Shown here: positions 12,294 through 25,143 of the stretch, in pieces
How positions within the stretch are numbered: position 1 is the first letter of the stretch
How the letters are laid out: every line of letters starts with the position of its first letter
Source: Apostichopus japonicus
Lineage: Eukaryota > Echinodermata > Holothuroidea > Aspidochirotida > Stichopodidae
DNA: 64,000 bases
Direction: 5' to 3'
Assembly (NCBI RefSeq): GCF_037975245.1
Contig: NC_092571.1
Location: 6,158,001-6,222,000 of the forward strand
Translations under genes and position numbers: made by a program
The notes under the pieces: generated by a model
What the model was told of the DNA's origin: nothing
The model's database searches: none
The model's input: the letters and a program-made list of their open reading frames with translations, nothing else

Positions 12294-12714
12294 AGATTTA
12301 CTAGTCTCAAATTCATCGGTAACATAACTTGCAAGGAGCTCTTCGCGTTGTATATACCACTTTGTTATATCAACTTTTTGAAACTCGTTATTGTATTTAT
12401 TATCCAAGTGGCTAAATTACCAGCAGCAGTGATACGATCGTTGTTGTTGAATTCTATTGTTTGGTACCCTGCTGTGTGCAAAACGGTCAACAGGACAGTT
12501 TATTTTAGGGTTAATTTAATTCACAGGGTAAACGATCATCAATATATATTAACCATAATATTATCACTTTCTAAGGTATGTGAAGATTAGACTGACTCTC
12601 CGAATTATATATCAGACATCGAGGTATTCTCAAAGTAGAAATGACCCTTAACTCAGAGTCTCAGAGAGTGACAGAGTCCTATATATGTGTTATATACTCT
12701 CTCTCCACCCCCCT

Positions 12715-12940
<226 letters not shown>

Positions 12941-12949
12941 GGATTAAAC

Positions 12950-14335
12950 TATTGATGGTTAAAGTGTAAGGAGGTTGGAAGATGATAGAATTAAGGCAAT
13001 TTAAGACACTTTCTCCTCTTCTAACTGAATATAGCCAATGTGGGTAGGCTATAAATGATAGTGAAAAGCCATCAACTATAATATAACACAAGTCCATTGA
13101 AATTCTATATATTCTAATAGTCGCCTTGAAAAGTGACAAATTTATTGTGTATAAGTCATTGTAGTAATACATTGTGTATGGACACCTTTAGGTGGCATAC
13201 TCCACATAGGGTCGATATCTGTCCCTCTAATTGTTCTCCCTTTGGATAAGTGACAAACGGCAACAGGAGTGCATTTTAAGAGTTTTTGTGATTTGTATGC
13301 TGAAGAGCAAGTACACAGTGGTCAACGTGGCAACATATTAGACCAATAAAACCCAGCTTAGGAAATTTGTCTACCAGGTGAGAAAAGCGGCTTGTTTACA
13401 GCTGACGAGAACTTGCGGTATGTTTATTTAGTGACAAGTTCTATAGAACGACTGAGCGATCTCTGTACTTTGACGATTTAGTGTATAAGACAATGGGACA
13501 AATTATTTGTGGTAAATGCTTTGACCTTTAATATGGGCAGAGTTATCATATTTATTCCGATCTGCTTGCTGTGGAACGCCAAGAGTGGATGTCCCCGATA
13601 CTGATATAAGTTTATTTAAGGAAATTTAGCTAATAAATCGTTATTTCAAACTTGAGTATAGTATTTATCATTGTGTATAGAGTATTACACCGTTGTCGCG
13701 CAAAATTCCATTACTTTCTACCATATATGGTTCACCTCATGTGAATTGGCAGTATTTTTGCACATATGTACCCTTGAATCTTATAAGAAGGGAAAGGTTC
13801 GTCAGAACCACATACATGTTACGTTTATCTTATTTTCCCTCCCCGACCGCCTCCCCATATTTGTTGAAATGCTAAGCATTACACTGCATATTTTACACTT
13901 GAATATATGTTCTTTATAAATGAATGAAGCCAAAAGGTTTGACATTTTTATTGAAATTAGAAGACTGCTCTCTCTCTCGCTCTCTTTCTGACATGTTTTT
14001 TCGTGCTTTAAACTCGTTATACGAGAGAACAAGAACTCCCTGAATAGCTGCAGCTTCCCGGGGCTTCGTCTCATGGACCGGCACTATCGGGCCCCGAGGT
14101 CTGGTATTCCCCAGAGTAAAATAAGAGTAATTTTTCTTTCTGATATGTATTTACATGCTTCAAAATCTATATAACAGAGCCTTAAAACTATCTGAAAATG
14201 CTGTACCGCCATGTCACCCGAGCCTATACATTGTAGCACACACTCGGCAGTTCTTCCTACCTGTCTGAGTATATGCGGCACTTGTCACTATAAAACAAAA
14301 TTGTCACAAAACAGAGGAGGCCCGAGAATGCCATA
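12950..14335. other. Gene-free stretch
   Basis: No exon, repeat array or transposon end was recognised, apart from a small CT-rich patch near 13965-13990. Confidence 0.45.
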
Positions 14336-14354
14336 TCCTGTAGTCTATACAGGT

Positions 14355-14530
14355 GCCAAATATATATTATAAATACGTCATTTATATAGCGCTAAATCAC
14401 AAACAGTATTAAAGCGCTTCACAAAAGCAAAAAACGATAAAAAGGAAATAAATACAGTGAAAACAAATAATAACCTAATAAAAATAATCCTAAAATACCA
14501 ACACAAAAAGTAAAAAAAAAAAAACACAAG
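14355..14530 (-). mobile_element. LINE/SINE tail remnant (L2-like 3' end), antisense
   Basis: The minus strand reads GTGAAGCGCTTTAATA, then TTAGCGCTATATAAATGAC. This is the AAGCGCTTT...GCGCTATATAAAT signature of L2-clade LINE and related SINE tails. The rest is A-rich and decayed. Confidence 0.6.
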
Positions 14531-15539
14531 CTCAACCATGACAGTTAACCGGTTCATCCTTTAGGCAGAAGCGTTTCCACCCCCACCCCCCTTAGTTTGG
14601 TTTTCTTTCTGTGAACGTCTATGTTGGAATTTAACGGTGAATTTTACCGACAAAAGTCGCTTACGCTATGGGAAGTTAAGCTAGTTATCGACATATAACC
14701 CCTTCTGATCCAATAATAATCAAGTGGATACCGTATGAAGATGATATTCTGTTACTACACAACCGATCGAAGCAGGAGTTCTGTAAATCTGTGTAAACAT
14801 ACTCGATAATCAAAATATATTTATTGGCAATTATACTCCCACTGAATATTTGTTCAAAGGTAAATTACTGATAACGCGGTGCGAACTCCGAGCAATCTAC
14901 CAGAAACTTGTCTAATAGACATTCTTGGTTCCTTTTCAGATTACTGGGGGTTGAAACGATCAAACAATTTCTAACTGGGACAACAACAAAAAATAACGTG
15001 GAATTATTGGGAACAAAATAGTCCCTTAGTGTTCTTATAGTCAGTTGGGGGGGGGGGGGTAACGTTAGTCGGGGAACCTTGCGTGTATAACCTTATTATA
15101 GATTATTGTGACAGCCATCAATAGTATACATGTAACTCATTTGTATGTATGCTTGCCTTTGTATTGTATGCATACTTCAAATGTCACTTTTGTATCTTGT
15201 TATCTGTTTGTGTGTGCCGTGTAAATGTCAAGACAAGAGGGCAGAGATAAAAAGGTTGTGGTTTGAAGCGGGTATACAATACGGACGGCAATGAACGGAG
15301 AGCAACCCTCAATTTTTCGTGTGACTTATCTCTTATATCCACGCACGCATAACGTATGGTGGAGGAGCGGGAAAAAGCTTTTTGGTTTTCCAAAGGGAAA
15401 ACTATGGAATCACGTCTACCGACCTTGCAAAATTGTGACGGGGAATGCGGATTGCAAAGGCGGCAATGACTATAACGCATATCGTAAAGTCGGTAGTTAA
15501 GGTTAGATTCGTCAAACACGGTAACACATACAGAAACGC

Positions 15540-16260
15540 TGTACTCAAAGCCGAAGACTTCGTTGTTTAACCGTCATATCTCCGATAGGTTGCTATTACT
15601 AAAACTATTCATAAGTATAAGTATCTCGGGGTGGTGATATATAAACCTCTTTCCTAGCATGAATACGTAAATGTATTATTGAAGAAACTGAACTCTAGAA
15701 TGTGTTGTCTGCGTAGGATGAACAAATTCAGTATTAATAACACTATTCTTGCCATGTTATTTGTAGGCTATGGCAATATAAGTTGGTTTCGTGGGGTGGT
15801 AATGCGAGTAATAGATAACACCATTTTGAAGCCATTATTAGAAAGGGGAGGGGGAGGGGTGTGTGATCGAGGAAATTTAGCCAACAATGGCCTCGTCTGA
15901 CCAACAGCTTCTATAGTGGTTAAACTTGACAAGGTTATTCCTGATGATGGCCACTCACGTCACGTCTATCTGGACAGCGCGGTGATCTCTCTAAGGTGTA
16001 GGATGCGGTTGCCCTTTGACAGTACAAATCGACCCTCCTCCTCATATATTACACATTACATAAAACTTCATTTCAAACGCTAGAGTTTGCCTGTTTTGGT
16101 ACTTTTTGTTAAGACTGTTCCTGTCTCTTGCCTTTTCCATTGTAGGATTATTTGTACATGCCTTTAGAATTTTATATTTTTGTATACTATTTACTGTTCT
16201 ATGCGAGCATTTTTATCCCTTGTGGAGTTTAATAAAGTTGATTTTATCTTATATTAATTG
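15540..16260 (+). pseudogene. Non-LTR retrotransposon reverse-transcriptase remnant and 3' UTR
   Basis: Frame fragments read KYKYLGVVI (RT motif of the LGV-x-I/L type), then LLKKLNSRMCCLRRMNKFS. Further on comes HVYLDSAVISLRCRMRLPFD followed by STNRPSSSYI, which matches the conserved C-terminal end of many LINE polyproteins (GRRLRVPRARTNR...FVPSA type). A stop lies inside the first fragment (PLS-stop-HEYV) and frames change, so it is dead. It is followed by AATAAAGTTGATTTTATCTT, typical of the 3' end of such LINEs. Clade not assigned. Confidence 0.7.
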
Positions 16261-16334
16261 TGGGGTCTTCACTGTTCAATGTAAGAGAACACATTCAACA
16301 GGTAAAATAAAATTATCAAAGGAACATTAAAATT

Positions 16335-19300
16335 GGGGCATTTCATACTGTAGTTTTGATGCTCATACTGATCACCGAGAATACTTTATATTCACGAAGG
16401 ATGTGTTAAGACCAGCACCCTGTTAATGTTGTTGGGGTGGGGGGGGGGGGTAGATTTCTTATTGTAGTTTTGATGCTCATACTGATCACCGAGAATACTT
16501 CATATTCACGAAGGTGTTAAGACCAGCGCCCTGTTAATGTTGTTTGGGTGGGGGGGGGGGGGAGATTTCTTATTGTAGTTTTGATGCTCATACTGATCAC
16601 CGAGAATACTTCATATTCACGAAGGATGTGTTAAGACCACACCCTGTAAATGTTGTTGGGGATGGGGGGTGGGGGCTGGGCATTTCATACTGTAGTTTTG
16701 ATGCTCATACTGATCACCGAGAATACTTCATTTTCACGAAGGATGTGTTAAGACCACACCCTGTTAATGTTGTTGGGGATGGGGGGGGGGCTGGGCATTT
16801 CATACTGTAGTTTTGATGCTCATACTGATCACCGAGAATACTTCATATTCACGAAGGATGTGTTAAGACCACACCCTGTTAATGTTGTTGGGGATGGGGG
16901 GGGGGGCTGGGCATTTCATACTGTAGTTTTGATGCTCATACTGATCACCGAGAATACTTCATATTCACGAAGGATGTGTTAAGACCACACCCTGTTAATG
17001 TTGTTGGGGATGGGGGGTGGGGGCTGGGCATTTCATACTGTAGTTTTGATGCTCATACTGATCACCGAGAATACTTCATATTCACGAAGGATGTGTTAAG
17101 ACCACACCCTGTTAATGTTGTTGGGGATGGGGGGGGGGCTGGGCATTTCATACTGTAGTTTTGATGCTCATACTGATCACCGAGAATACTTCATATTCAC
17201 GAAGGATGTGTTAAGACCAGCACCCTGTTAATGTTGTTGGGGATGGGGGGTGGGGGCTGGGCATTTCATACTGTAGTTTTGATGCTCATACTGATCACCG
17301 AGAATACTTCATATTCACGAAGGATGTGTTAAGACCACACCCTGTTAATGTTGTTGGGGATGGGGGGTGGGGGCTGGGCATTTCATACTGTAGTTTTGAT
17401 GCTCATACTGATCACCGAGAATACTTCATATTCACGAAGGATGTGTTAAGACCACACCCTGTTAATGTTGTTGGGGATCGGGGGGGGGGGGCTGGGCATT
17501 TCATACTGTAGTTTTGATGCTCATACTGATCACCGAGAATACTTCATATTCACGAAGGATGTGTTAAGACCACACCCTGTTAATGTTGTTGGGGATGGGG
17601 GGTGGGGGCTGGGCATTTCATACTGTAGTTTTGATGCTCATACTGATCACCGAGAATACTTCATATTCACGAAGGATGTGTTAAGACCAGCACCCTGTTA
17701 ATGTTGTTGGTAATGGGGGTGGGGGCTGGGCATTTCATACTGTAGTTTTGATGCTCATACTGATCACCGAGAATACTTCATATTCACGAAGGATGTGTTA
17801 AGACCACACCCTGTTAATGTTGTTGGGGATGGGGGGTGGGGGCTGGGCATTTCATACTGTAGTTTTGATGCTCATACTGATCACCGAGAATACTTCATAT
17901 TCACGAAGGATGTGTTAAGACCAGCACCCTGTTAATGTTGTTGGTAATGGGGGTGGGGGCTGGGCATTTCATACTGTAGTTTTGATGCTCATACTGATCA
18001 CCGAGAATACTTCATATTCACGAAGGATGTGTTAAGACCACACCCTGTTAATGTTGTTGGGGATGGGGGGGGGGGGCTGGGCATTTCATACTGTAGTTTT
18101 GATGCTCATACTGATCACCGAGAATACTTCATATTCACGAAGGATGTGTTAAGACCACACCCTGTTAATGTTGTTGGGGATGGGGGTGGGGGCTGGGCAT
18201 TTCATACTGTAGTTTTGATGCTCATACTGATCACCGAGAATACTTCATATTCACCAAGGAGGTGTTAAGACCAGCACCCTGTTAATGTTGTTGGGGATGG
18301 GGGGGGGGGCTGGGCATTTCATACTGTAGTTTTGATGCTCATACTGATCACCGAGAATACTTCATATTCACGAAGGATGTGTTAAGACCACACCCTGTTA
18401 ATGTTGTTGGGGATCGGGGGGGGGGGGGCTGGGCATTTCATACTGTAGTTTTGATGCTCGTACTGATCACCGAGAATACTTCATATTCACCAAGGAGGTG
18501 TAAAGACCAGCACCCTGTTAATGTTGTTGGGGATGGGGGGTGGGGGCTGGGCATTTCATACTGTAGTTTTGATGCTCATACTGATCACCGAGAATACTTC
18601 ATATTCACGAAGGATGTGTTAAGACCACACCCTGTTAATGTTGTTGGGGATGGGGGGGGGGGCTGGGCATTTCATACTGTAGTTTTGATGCTCATACTGA
18701 TCACCGAGAATACTTCATATTCACGAAGGATGTGTTAAGACCACACCCTGTTAATGTTGTTGGGGATGGGGGGGGGGGCCGCTGGGCATTTCATACTGTA
18801 GTTTTGATGCTCATACTGATCACCGAGAATACTTCATATTCACGAAGGATGTGTTAAGACCACACCCTGTTAATGTTGTTGGGGATGGGGGGGGGGGCTG
18901 GGCATTTCATACTGTAGTTTTGATGCTCATACTGATCACCGAGAATACTTCATATTCACCAAGGAGGTGTTAAGACCAGCACCCTGTTAATGTTGTTGGG
19001 GATGGGGGGTGGGGGCTGGGCATTTCATACTGTAGTTTTGATGCTCATACTGATCACCGAGAATACTTCATATTCACGAAGGATGTGTTAAGACCACACC
19101 CTGTTAATGTTGTTGGGGATGGGGGGTGGGGGCTGGGCATTTCATACTGTAGTTTTGATGCTCATACTGATCACCGAGAATACTTCATTTTCACGAAGGA
19201 TGTGTTAAGACCACACCCTGTTAATGTTGTTGGGGATGGGGGGGGGGCTGGGCATTTCATACTGTAGTTTTGATGCTCATACTGATCACCGAGAATACTT

Positions 19301-22300
19301 CATATTCACCAAGGAGGTGTAAAGACCAGCACCCTGTTAATGTTGTTGGGGATGGGGGGGGGGGGCTGGGCATTTCATACTGTAGTTTTGATGCTCATAC
19401 TGATCACCGAGAATACTTCATATTCACGAAGGATGTGTTAAGACCACACCCTGTTAATGTTGTTGGGGATGGGGGGGGGGCTGGGCATTTCATACTGTAG
19501 TTTTGATGCTCATACTGATCACCGAGAATACTTCATATTCACGAAGGATGTGTTAAGACCACACCCTGTTAATGTTGTTGGGGATGGGGGGTGGGGGCTG
19601 GGCATTTCATACTGTAGTTTTGATGCTCATACTGATCACCGAGAATACTTCATATTCACGAAGGATGTGTTAAGACCACACCCTGTTAATGTTGTTGGGG
19701 ATGGGGGGTGGGGGCTGGGCATTTCATACTGTAGTTTTGATGCTCATACTGATCACCGAGAATACTTCATATTCACGAAGGATGTGTTAAGACCAGCACC
19801 CTGTTAATGTTGTTGGGGATCGGGGGGGGGGCTGGGCATTTCATACTGTAGTTTTGATGCTCGTACTGATCACCGAGAATACTTCATATTCACCAAGGAG
19901 GTGTAAAGACCAGCACCCTGTTAATGTTGTTGGGGATGGGGGGTGGGGGCTGTGCATTTCATACTGTAGTTTTGATGCTCATACTGATCACCGAGAATAC
20001 TTCATATTCACGAAGGATGTGTTAAGACCAGCACCCTGTTAATGTTGTTGGTAATGGGGGTGGGGGCTGGGCATTTCATACTGTAGTTTTGATGCTCATA
20101 CTGATCACCGAGAATACTTCATATTCACGAAGGATGTGTTAAGACCACACCCTGTTAATGTTGTTGGGGATGGGGGGGGGGGGGCTGGGCATTTCATACT
20201 GTAGTTTTGATGCTCATACTGATCACCGAGAATACTTCATATTCACGAAGGATGTGTTAAGACCACACCCTGTTAATGTTGTTGGGGATGGGGGTGGGGG
20301 CTGGGCATTTCATACTGTAGTTTTGATGCTCATACTGATCACCGAGAATACTTCATATTCACGAAGGATGTGTTAAGACCACACCCTGTTAATGTTGTTG
20401 GGGATCGGGGGGGGGGGGCTGGGCATTTCATACTGTAGTTTTGATGCTCGTACTGATCACCGAGAATACTTCATATTCACCAAGGAGGTGTAAAGACCAG
20501 CACCCTGTTAATGTTGTTGGGGATGGGTGGTGGGGGCTGGGCATTTCATACTGTAGTTTTGATGCTCATACTGATCACCGAGAATACTTCATTTTCACGA
20601 AGGATGTGTTAAGACCACACCCTGTTAATGTTGTTGGGGATGGGGGGTGGGGGCTGGGCATTTCATACTGTAGTTTTGATGCTCATACTGATCACCGAGA
20701 ATACTTCATTTTCACGAAGGATGTGTTAAGACCACACCCTGTTAATGTTGTTGGGGATGGGGGGGGGGGGCTGGGCATTTCATACTGTAGTTTTGATGCT
20801 CATACTGATCACCGAGAATACTTCATATTCACCAAGGAGGTGTAAAGACCAGCACCCTGTTAATGTTGTTGGGGATGGGGGGGGGGGGCTGGGCATTTCA
20901 TACTGTAGTTTTGATGCTCATACTGATCACCGAGAATACTTCATATTCACGAAGGATGTGTTAAGACCACACCCTGTTAATGTTGTTGGGGATGGGGGGG
21001 GGGCTGGGCATTTCATACTGTAGTTTTGATGCTCATACTGATCACCGAGAATACTTCATATTCACGAAGGATGTGTTAAGACCACACCCTGTTAATGTTG
21101 TTGGGGATGGGGGGTGGGGGCTGGGCATTTCATACTGTAGTTTTGATGCTCATACTGATCACCGAGAATACTTCATATTCACGAAGGATGTGTTAAGACC
21201 ACACCCTGTTAATGTTGTTGGGGATGGGGGGTGGGGGCTGGGCATTTCATACTGTAGTTTTGATGCTCATACTGATCACCGAGAATACTTCATATTCACG
21301 AAGGATGTGTTAAGACCAGCACCCTGTTAATGTTGTTGGGGATCGGGGGGGGGGGGGCTGGGCATTTCATACTGTAGTTTTGATGCTCGTACTGATCACC
21401 GAGAATACTTCATATTCACCAAGGAGGTGTAAAGACCAGCACCCTGTTAATGTTGTTGGGGATGGGGGGTGGGGGCTGTGCATTTCATACTGTAGTTTTG
21501 ATGCTCATACTGATCACCGAGAATACTTCATATTCACGAAGGATGTGTTAAGACCAGCACCCTGTTAATGTTGTTGGTAATGGGGGTGGGGGCTGGGCAT
21601 TTCATACTGTAGTTTTGATGCTCATACTGATCACCGAGAATACTTCATATTCACGAAGGATGTGTTAAGACCACACCCTGTTAATGTTGTTGGGGATGGG
21701 GGGGGGGGGGCTGGGCATTTCATACTGTAGTTTTGATGCTCATACTGATCACCGAGAATACTTCATATTCACGAAGGATGTGTTAAGACCACACCCTGTT
21801 AATGTTGTTGGGGATGGGGGTGGGGGCTGGGCATTTCATACTGTAGTTTTGATGCTCATACTGATCACCGAGAATACTTCATATTCACGAAGGATGTGTT
21901 AAGACCACACCCTGTTAATGTTGTTGGGGATCGGGGGGGGGGGGCTGGGCATTTCATACTGTAGTTTTGATGCTCGTACTGATCACCGAGAATACTTCAT
22001 ATTCACCAAGGAGGTGTAAAGACCAGCACCCTGTTAATGTTGTTGGGGATGGGTGGTGGGGGCTGGGCATTTCATACTGTAGTTTTGATGCTCATACTGA
22101 TCACCGAGAATACTTCATATTCACGAAGGATGTGTTAAGACCACACCCTGTTAATGTTGTTGGGGATGGGGGGGGGGGGCTGGGCATTTCATACTGTAGT
22201 TTTGATGCTCATACTGATCACCGAGAATACTTCATATTCACGAAGGATGTGTTAAGACCACACCCTGTTAATGTTGTTGGGGATGGGGGGGGGGCCGCTG

Positions 22301-23225
22301 GGCATTTCATACTGTAGTTTTGATGCTCATACTGATCACCGAGAATACTTCATATTCACGAAGGATGTGTTAAGACCACACCCTGTTAATGTTGTTGGGG
22401 ATGGGGGGGGGGCTGGGCATTTCATACTGTAGTTTTGATGCTCATACTGATCACCGAGAATACTTCATATTCACGAAGGATGTGTTAAGACCACACCCTG
22501 TTAATGTTGTTGGGGATGGGGGGGGGGGGCCGCTGGGCATTTCATACTGTAGTTTTGATGCTCATACTGATCACCGAGAATACTTCATATTCACGAAGGA
22601 TGTGTTAAGACCACACCCTGTTAATGTTGTTGGGGATGGGGGGGGGGGGGCTGGGCATTTCATACTGTAGTTTTGATGCTCATACTGATCACCGAGAATA
22701 CTTCATATTCACCAAGGAGGTGTTAAGACCAGCACCCTGTTAATGTTGTTGGGGATGGGGGGTGGGGGCTGGGCATTTCATACTGTAGTTTTGATGCTCA
22801 TACTGATCACCGAGAATACTTCATATTCACGAAGGATTTGTTAAGACCACACCCTGTTAATGTTGTTGGGGATGGGGGGTGGGGGCTGGGCATTTCATAC
22901 TGTAGTTTTGATGCTCATACTGATCACCGAGAATACTTCATATTCACCAAGGAGGTGTAAAGACCAGCACCCTGTTAATGTTGTTGGGGATGGGGGGTGG
23001 GGGCTGGGCATTTCATACTGTAGTTTTGATGCTCATACTGATCACCGAGAATACTTCATATTCACCAAGGAGGTGTAAAGACCAGCACCCTGTTAATGTT
23101 GTTGGGGATGGGGGGTGGGGGCTGGGCATTTCATACTGTAGTTTTGATGCTCATACTGATCACCGAGAATACTTCATATTCACGAAGGAGGTGTTAAGAC
23201 CAGCACCTTGTAAATGTTGTACATG
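16335..23225 (+). repeat. 117-bp G-quadruplex satellite array, about 59 units
   Basis: Units of 115-118 bp contain GTAGTTTTGATGCTCATACT, GATCACCGAGAATACTTC, AAGACCACACCCTGTTAATG and a G-rich block such as GGGGATGGGGGGTGGGGGCT followed by GGG. Length variation lies mainly in the G runs. Recurrent variants (CATTTTCACG, CACCAAGGAGGTGTAAAG, GGTAATGGGGG, GGATCGGGG) mark subfamilies. The unit is close to 39 codons, so long frames such as those ending FIFTKDVLRP recur, but stops fall in most units and nothing suggests a protein. Confidence 0.97.
19265..22165 (+). repeat. Higher-order repeat (about 1.53 kb) inside the satellite
   Basis: The ordered series of variant units at about 19265-20640 recurs 1523-1526 bp later at about 20790-22165. 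Examples: the CTGTGCATTT variant at about 19950 and 21476, GGTAATGGGGG at about 20049 and 21575, and GGGTGGTGGGGG at about 20525 and 22051. That is a 13-unit higher-order repeat present about twice. Confidence 0.85.
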
Positions 23226-23689
23226 TTGTAGATTTCAGAAGAATTTTTTTTAAAGGTAAAAGTACACGATACGTTATGAGGCATCACCTCAAGATCTTTA
23301 GAGACCTTAAGTAACATTAAATTGATATGATTGAGTCAGATTAAAACACAGCACAATGAGTAGTACATCTCTCGTATCCCCGTACGCCTGACAATATTTA
23401 TGGTAAAAGTACAATGTTTGACATACTAATTTGATTTCTTTCTGGGGAGGTCCACAAGATCCCCCCTCCCTCCTCACAAGGGAGTCGCTTAGGCGACCCC
23501 TCTACCACACCCTTACAGCGCATCCCTAAACGTGCATCCCCTTATGTAGTTGGGGGGGGGGATGACTTGAACTTCTCACCCCTCCCCCTGTTGTTGTCGA
23601 GAGCTGTGACGTCAAAAATACCGCTGGTTTTCGTTCTATATGAACGTCGTTTTGTTAGCTTAATACAAGTTTTTTGTAGAGTTATGAGA

Positions 23690-24125
23690 AAGTCATTGCA
23701 AGAGCAACACATTGGAAGAATATGTATGGAGTTAACATTGGATGAATATGTAAGGAGTTAACACTGGAAGAATATGTAAGGAGTTAACACTGGAAGAATA
23801 TGTAAGGAGTTAACACTGGAAGAATATGTAAGGAGTTAACACTGGAAGAATATGTAAGGAGTTAACATTGGAAGAATATGTAAGGAGTTAACATTGGAAG
23901 AATATGTAAGGAGTTAACATTGGAAGAATATGTAAGGAGTTAACATTGGAAGAATATGTAAGGAGTTAACATTAGAAGAATATGTAAGGAGTTAACATTG
24001 GAAGAATATGTAAGGAGTTAACATTGGAAGAATATGTAAGGAGTTAACATTGGAAGAATATGTAAGGAGTTAACACTGGAAGAATATGTAAGGAGTTAAC
24101 ACTGGAAGAATATGTAAGGAGTTAC
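23690..24125 (+). repeat. 26-bp minisatellite
   Basis: About 16 units of GAAGAATATGTAAGGAGTTAA plus CATTG or CACTG. The CATTG and CACTG variants are grouped in blocks, which indicates local amplification. There are no unique spacers, so it is not a CRISPR array. Confidence 0.95.
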
Positions 24126-24584
24126 ATTGGGGCTTCTGCAGTGTCATATCAGAACCCTTTATTTTTGCCATTGCAGAATGGGTGAGCTTGGTCAAATCTC
24201 TTCCTGCAAGAATGAACTAGGCGGTTTTAAGCAGCTGTTAACTAGTTGACATATGTTTGACCTCACATAGCTAACATGCTACATGGTCATGAAGTCATGA
24301 TATGCAGTGGTTGACAATGTCTAACTAACTTGTCATCATATGCAAAGACGGAGAGCAAGTAGCTAACAAAAGCTGCTACAAGAAAAGACAATGAATGCAC
24401 AGGAGAACAAATAAGATTAATATCTAAATGTGAATTAAAGTCAATGGGAACACCAAATGTATATTATGTTGCTGAGGAAGTATTTAACGTTCCGTAGTTG
24501 ATTCTCTTCACTACACTGTTTTATCTCATACCAGGCTTTCTGAGGTTACTGATACAATGATTTCTTCGTAGTCTTTTGGCTTTC

Positions 24585-24725
24585 GGATAAGATCATGTGT
24601 AGCATTATGTTCCCCTTCTTGGGAAATCGTGATACACACCTGACGATGATCACACAGTCATAGTCTCGATGTAAGGGGACAGTGGTGTTGAGAGCGTATC
24701 AGTCGTTTTGTAGTTTGGTTATTCG
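24585..24725 (+). repeat. Interspersed repeat, copy 1
   Basis: Shares with 34660-34785 the order GATCATGTGTAG, GTGATACACACCTGACGAT, CACACAGTCA, AGTCTCGATG, AAGGGGAC, TTGAGAGCG. Boundaries and class are unknown. Confidence 0.75.
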
Positions 24726-25143
24726 TGCCCATGTTCTTCCTGAGTGACTTTTCTTAAAAAAAGTATGCTTTCTTCGTAAATATATTGCAATCTAATGTAC
24801 GCTGCCTAGCGAACCTTTCTGGGATCACCTACATTAAGGTGAGGTTGATTTGTGTTGACGCCCTCCTTTTGCATCCTGAGCTTCGGCCAGCACACAGCAA
24901 AAGTGAAGTGATGTACGTGTGTATGGAAACGCGCAAACCGACAGAAATGCAGAAAAACATCATGTACACCTTAAGTATAACGACTTGTGAAGATTATAGG
25001 TATTGGCGGTCATTATGTGGCCATGTTAGGATCGCATGATAAATAAAATGTTCTTGGTCATTATGTGGAGGTGCTGTTAGTGCCACATAAGGACTTAAAT
25101 TGTTATTGGTCATTGTGTGGCGATAACTTTGTATGCACACAAT

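Noticed and set aside
16544-23253. Many open frames with repeated peptide ISYCSFDAHTDHREYFIFTK
   Set aside because: They follow from the 117-bp satellite unit being close to 39 codons. Frames are broken by G-run length changes and stops, so no protein is supported.
23690-24125. CRISPR-like direct repeats
   Set aside because: Repeats are contiguous with no unique spacers, in a eukaryotic context.
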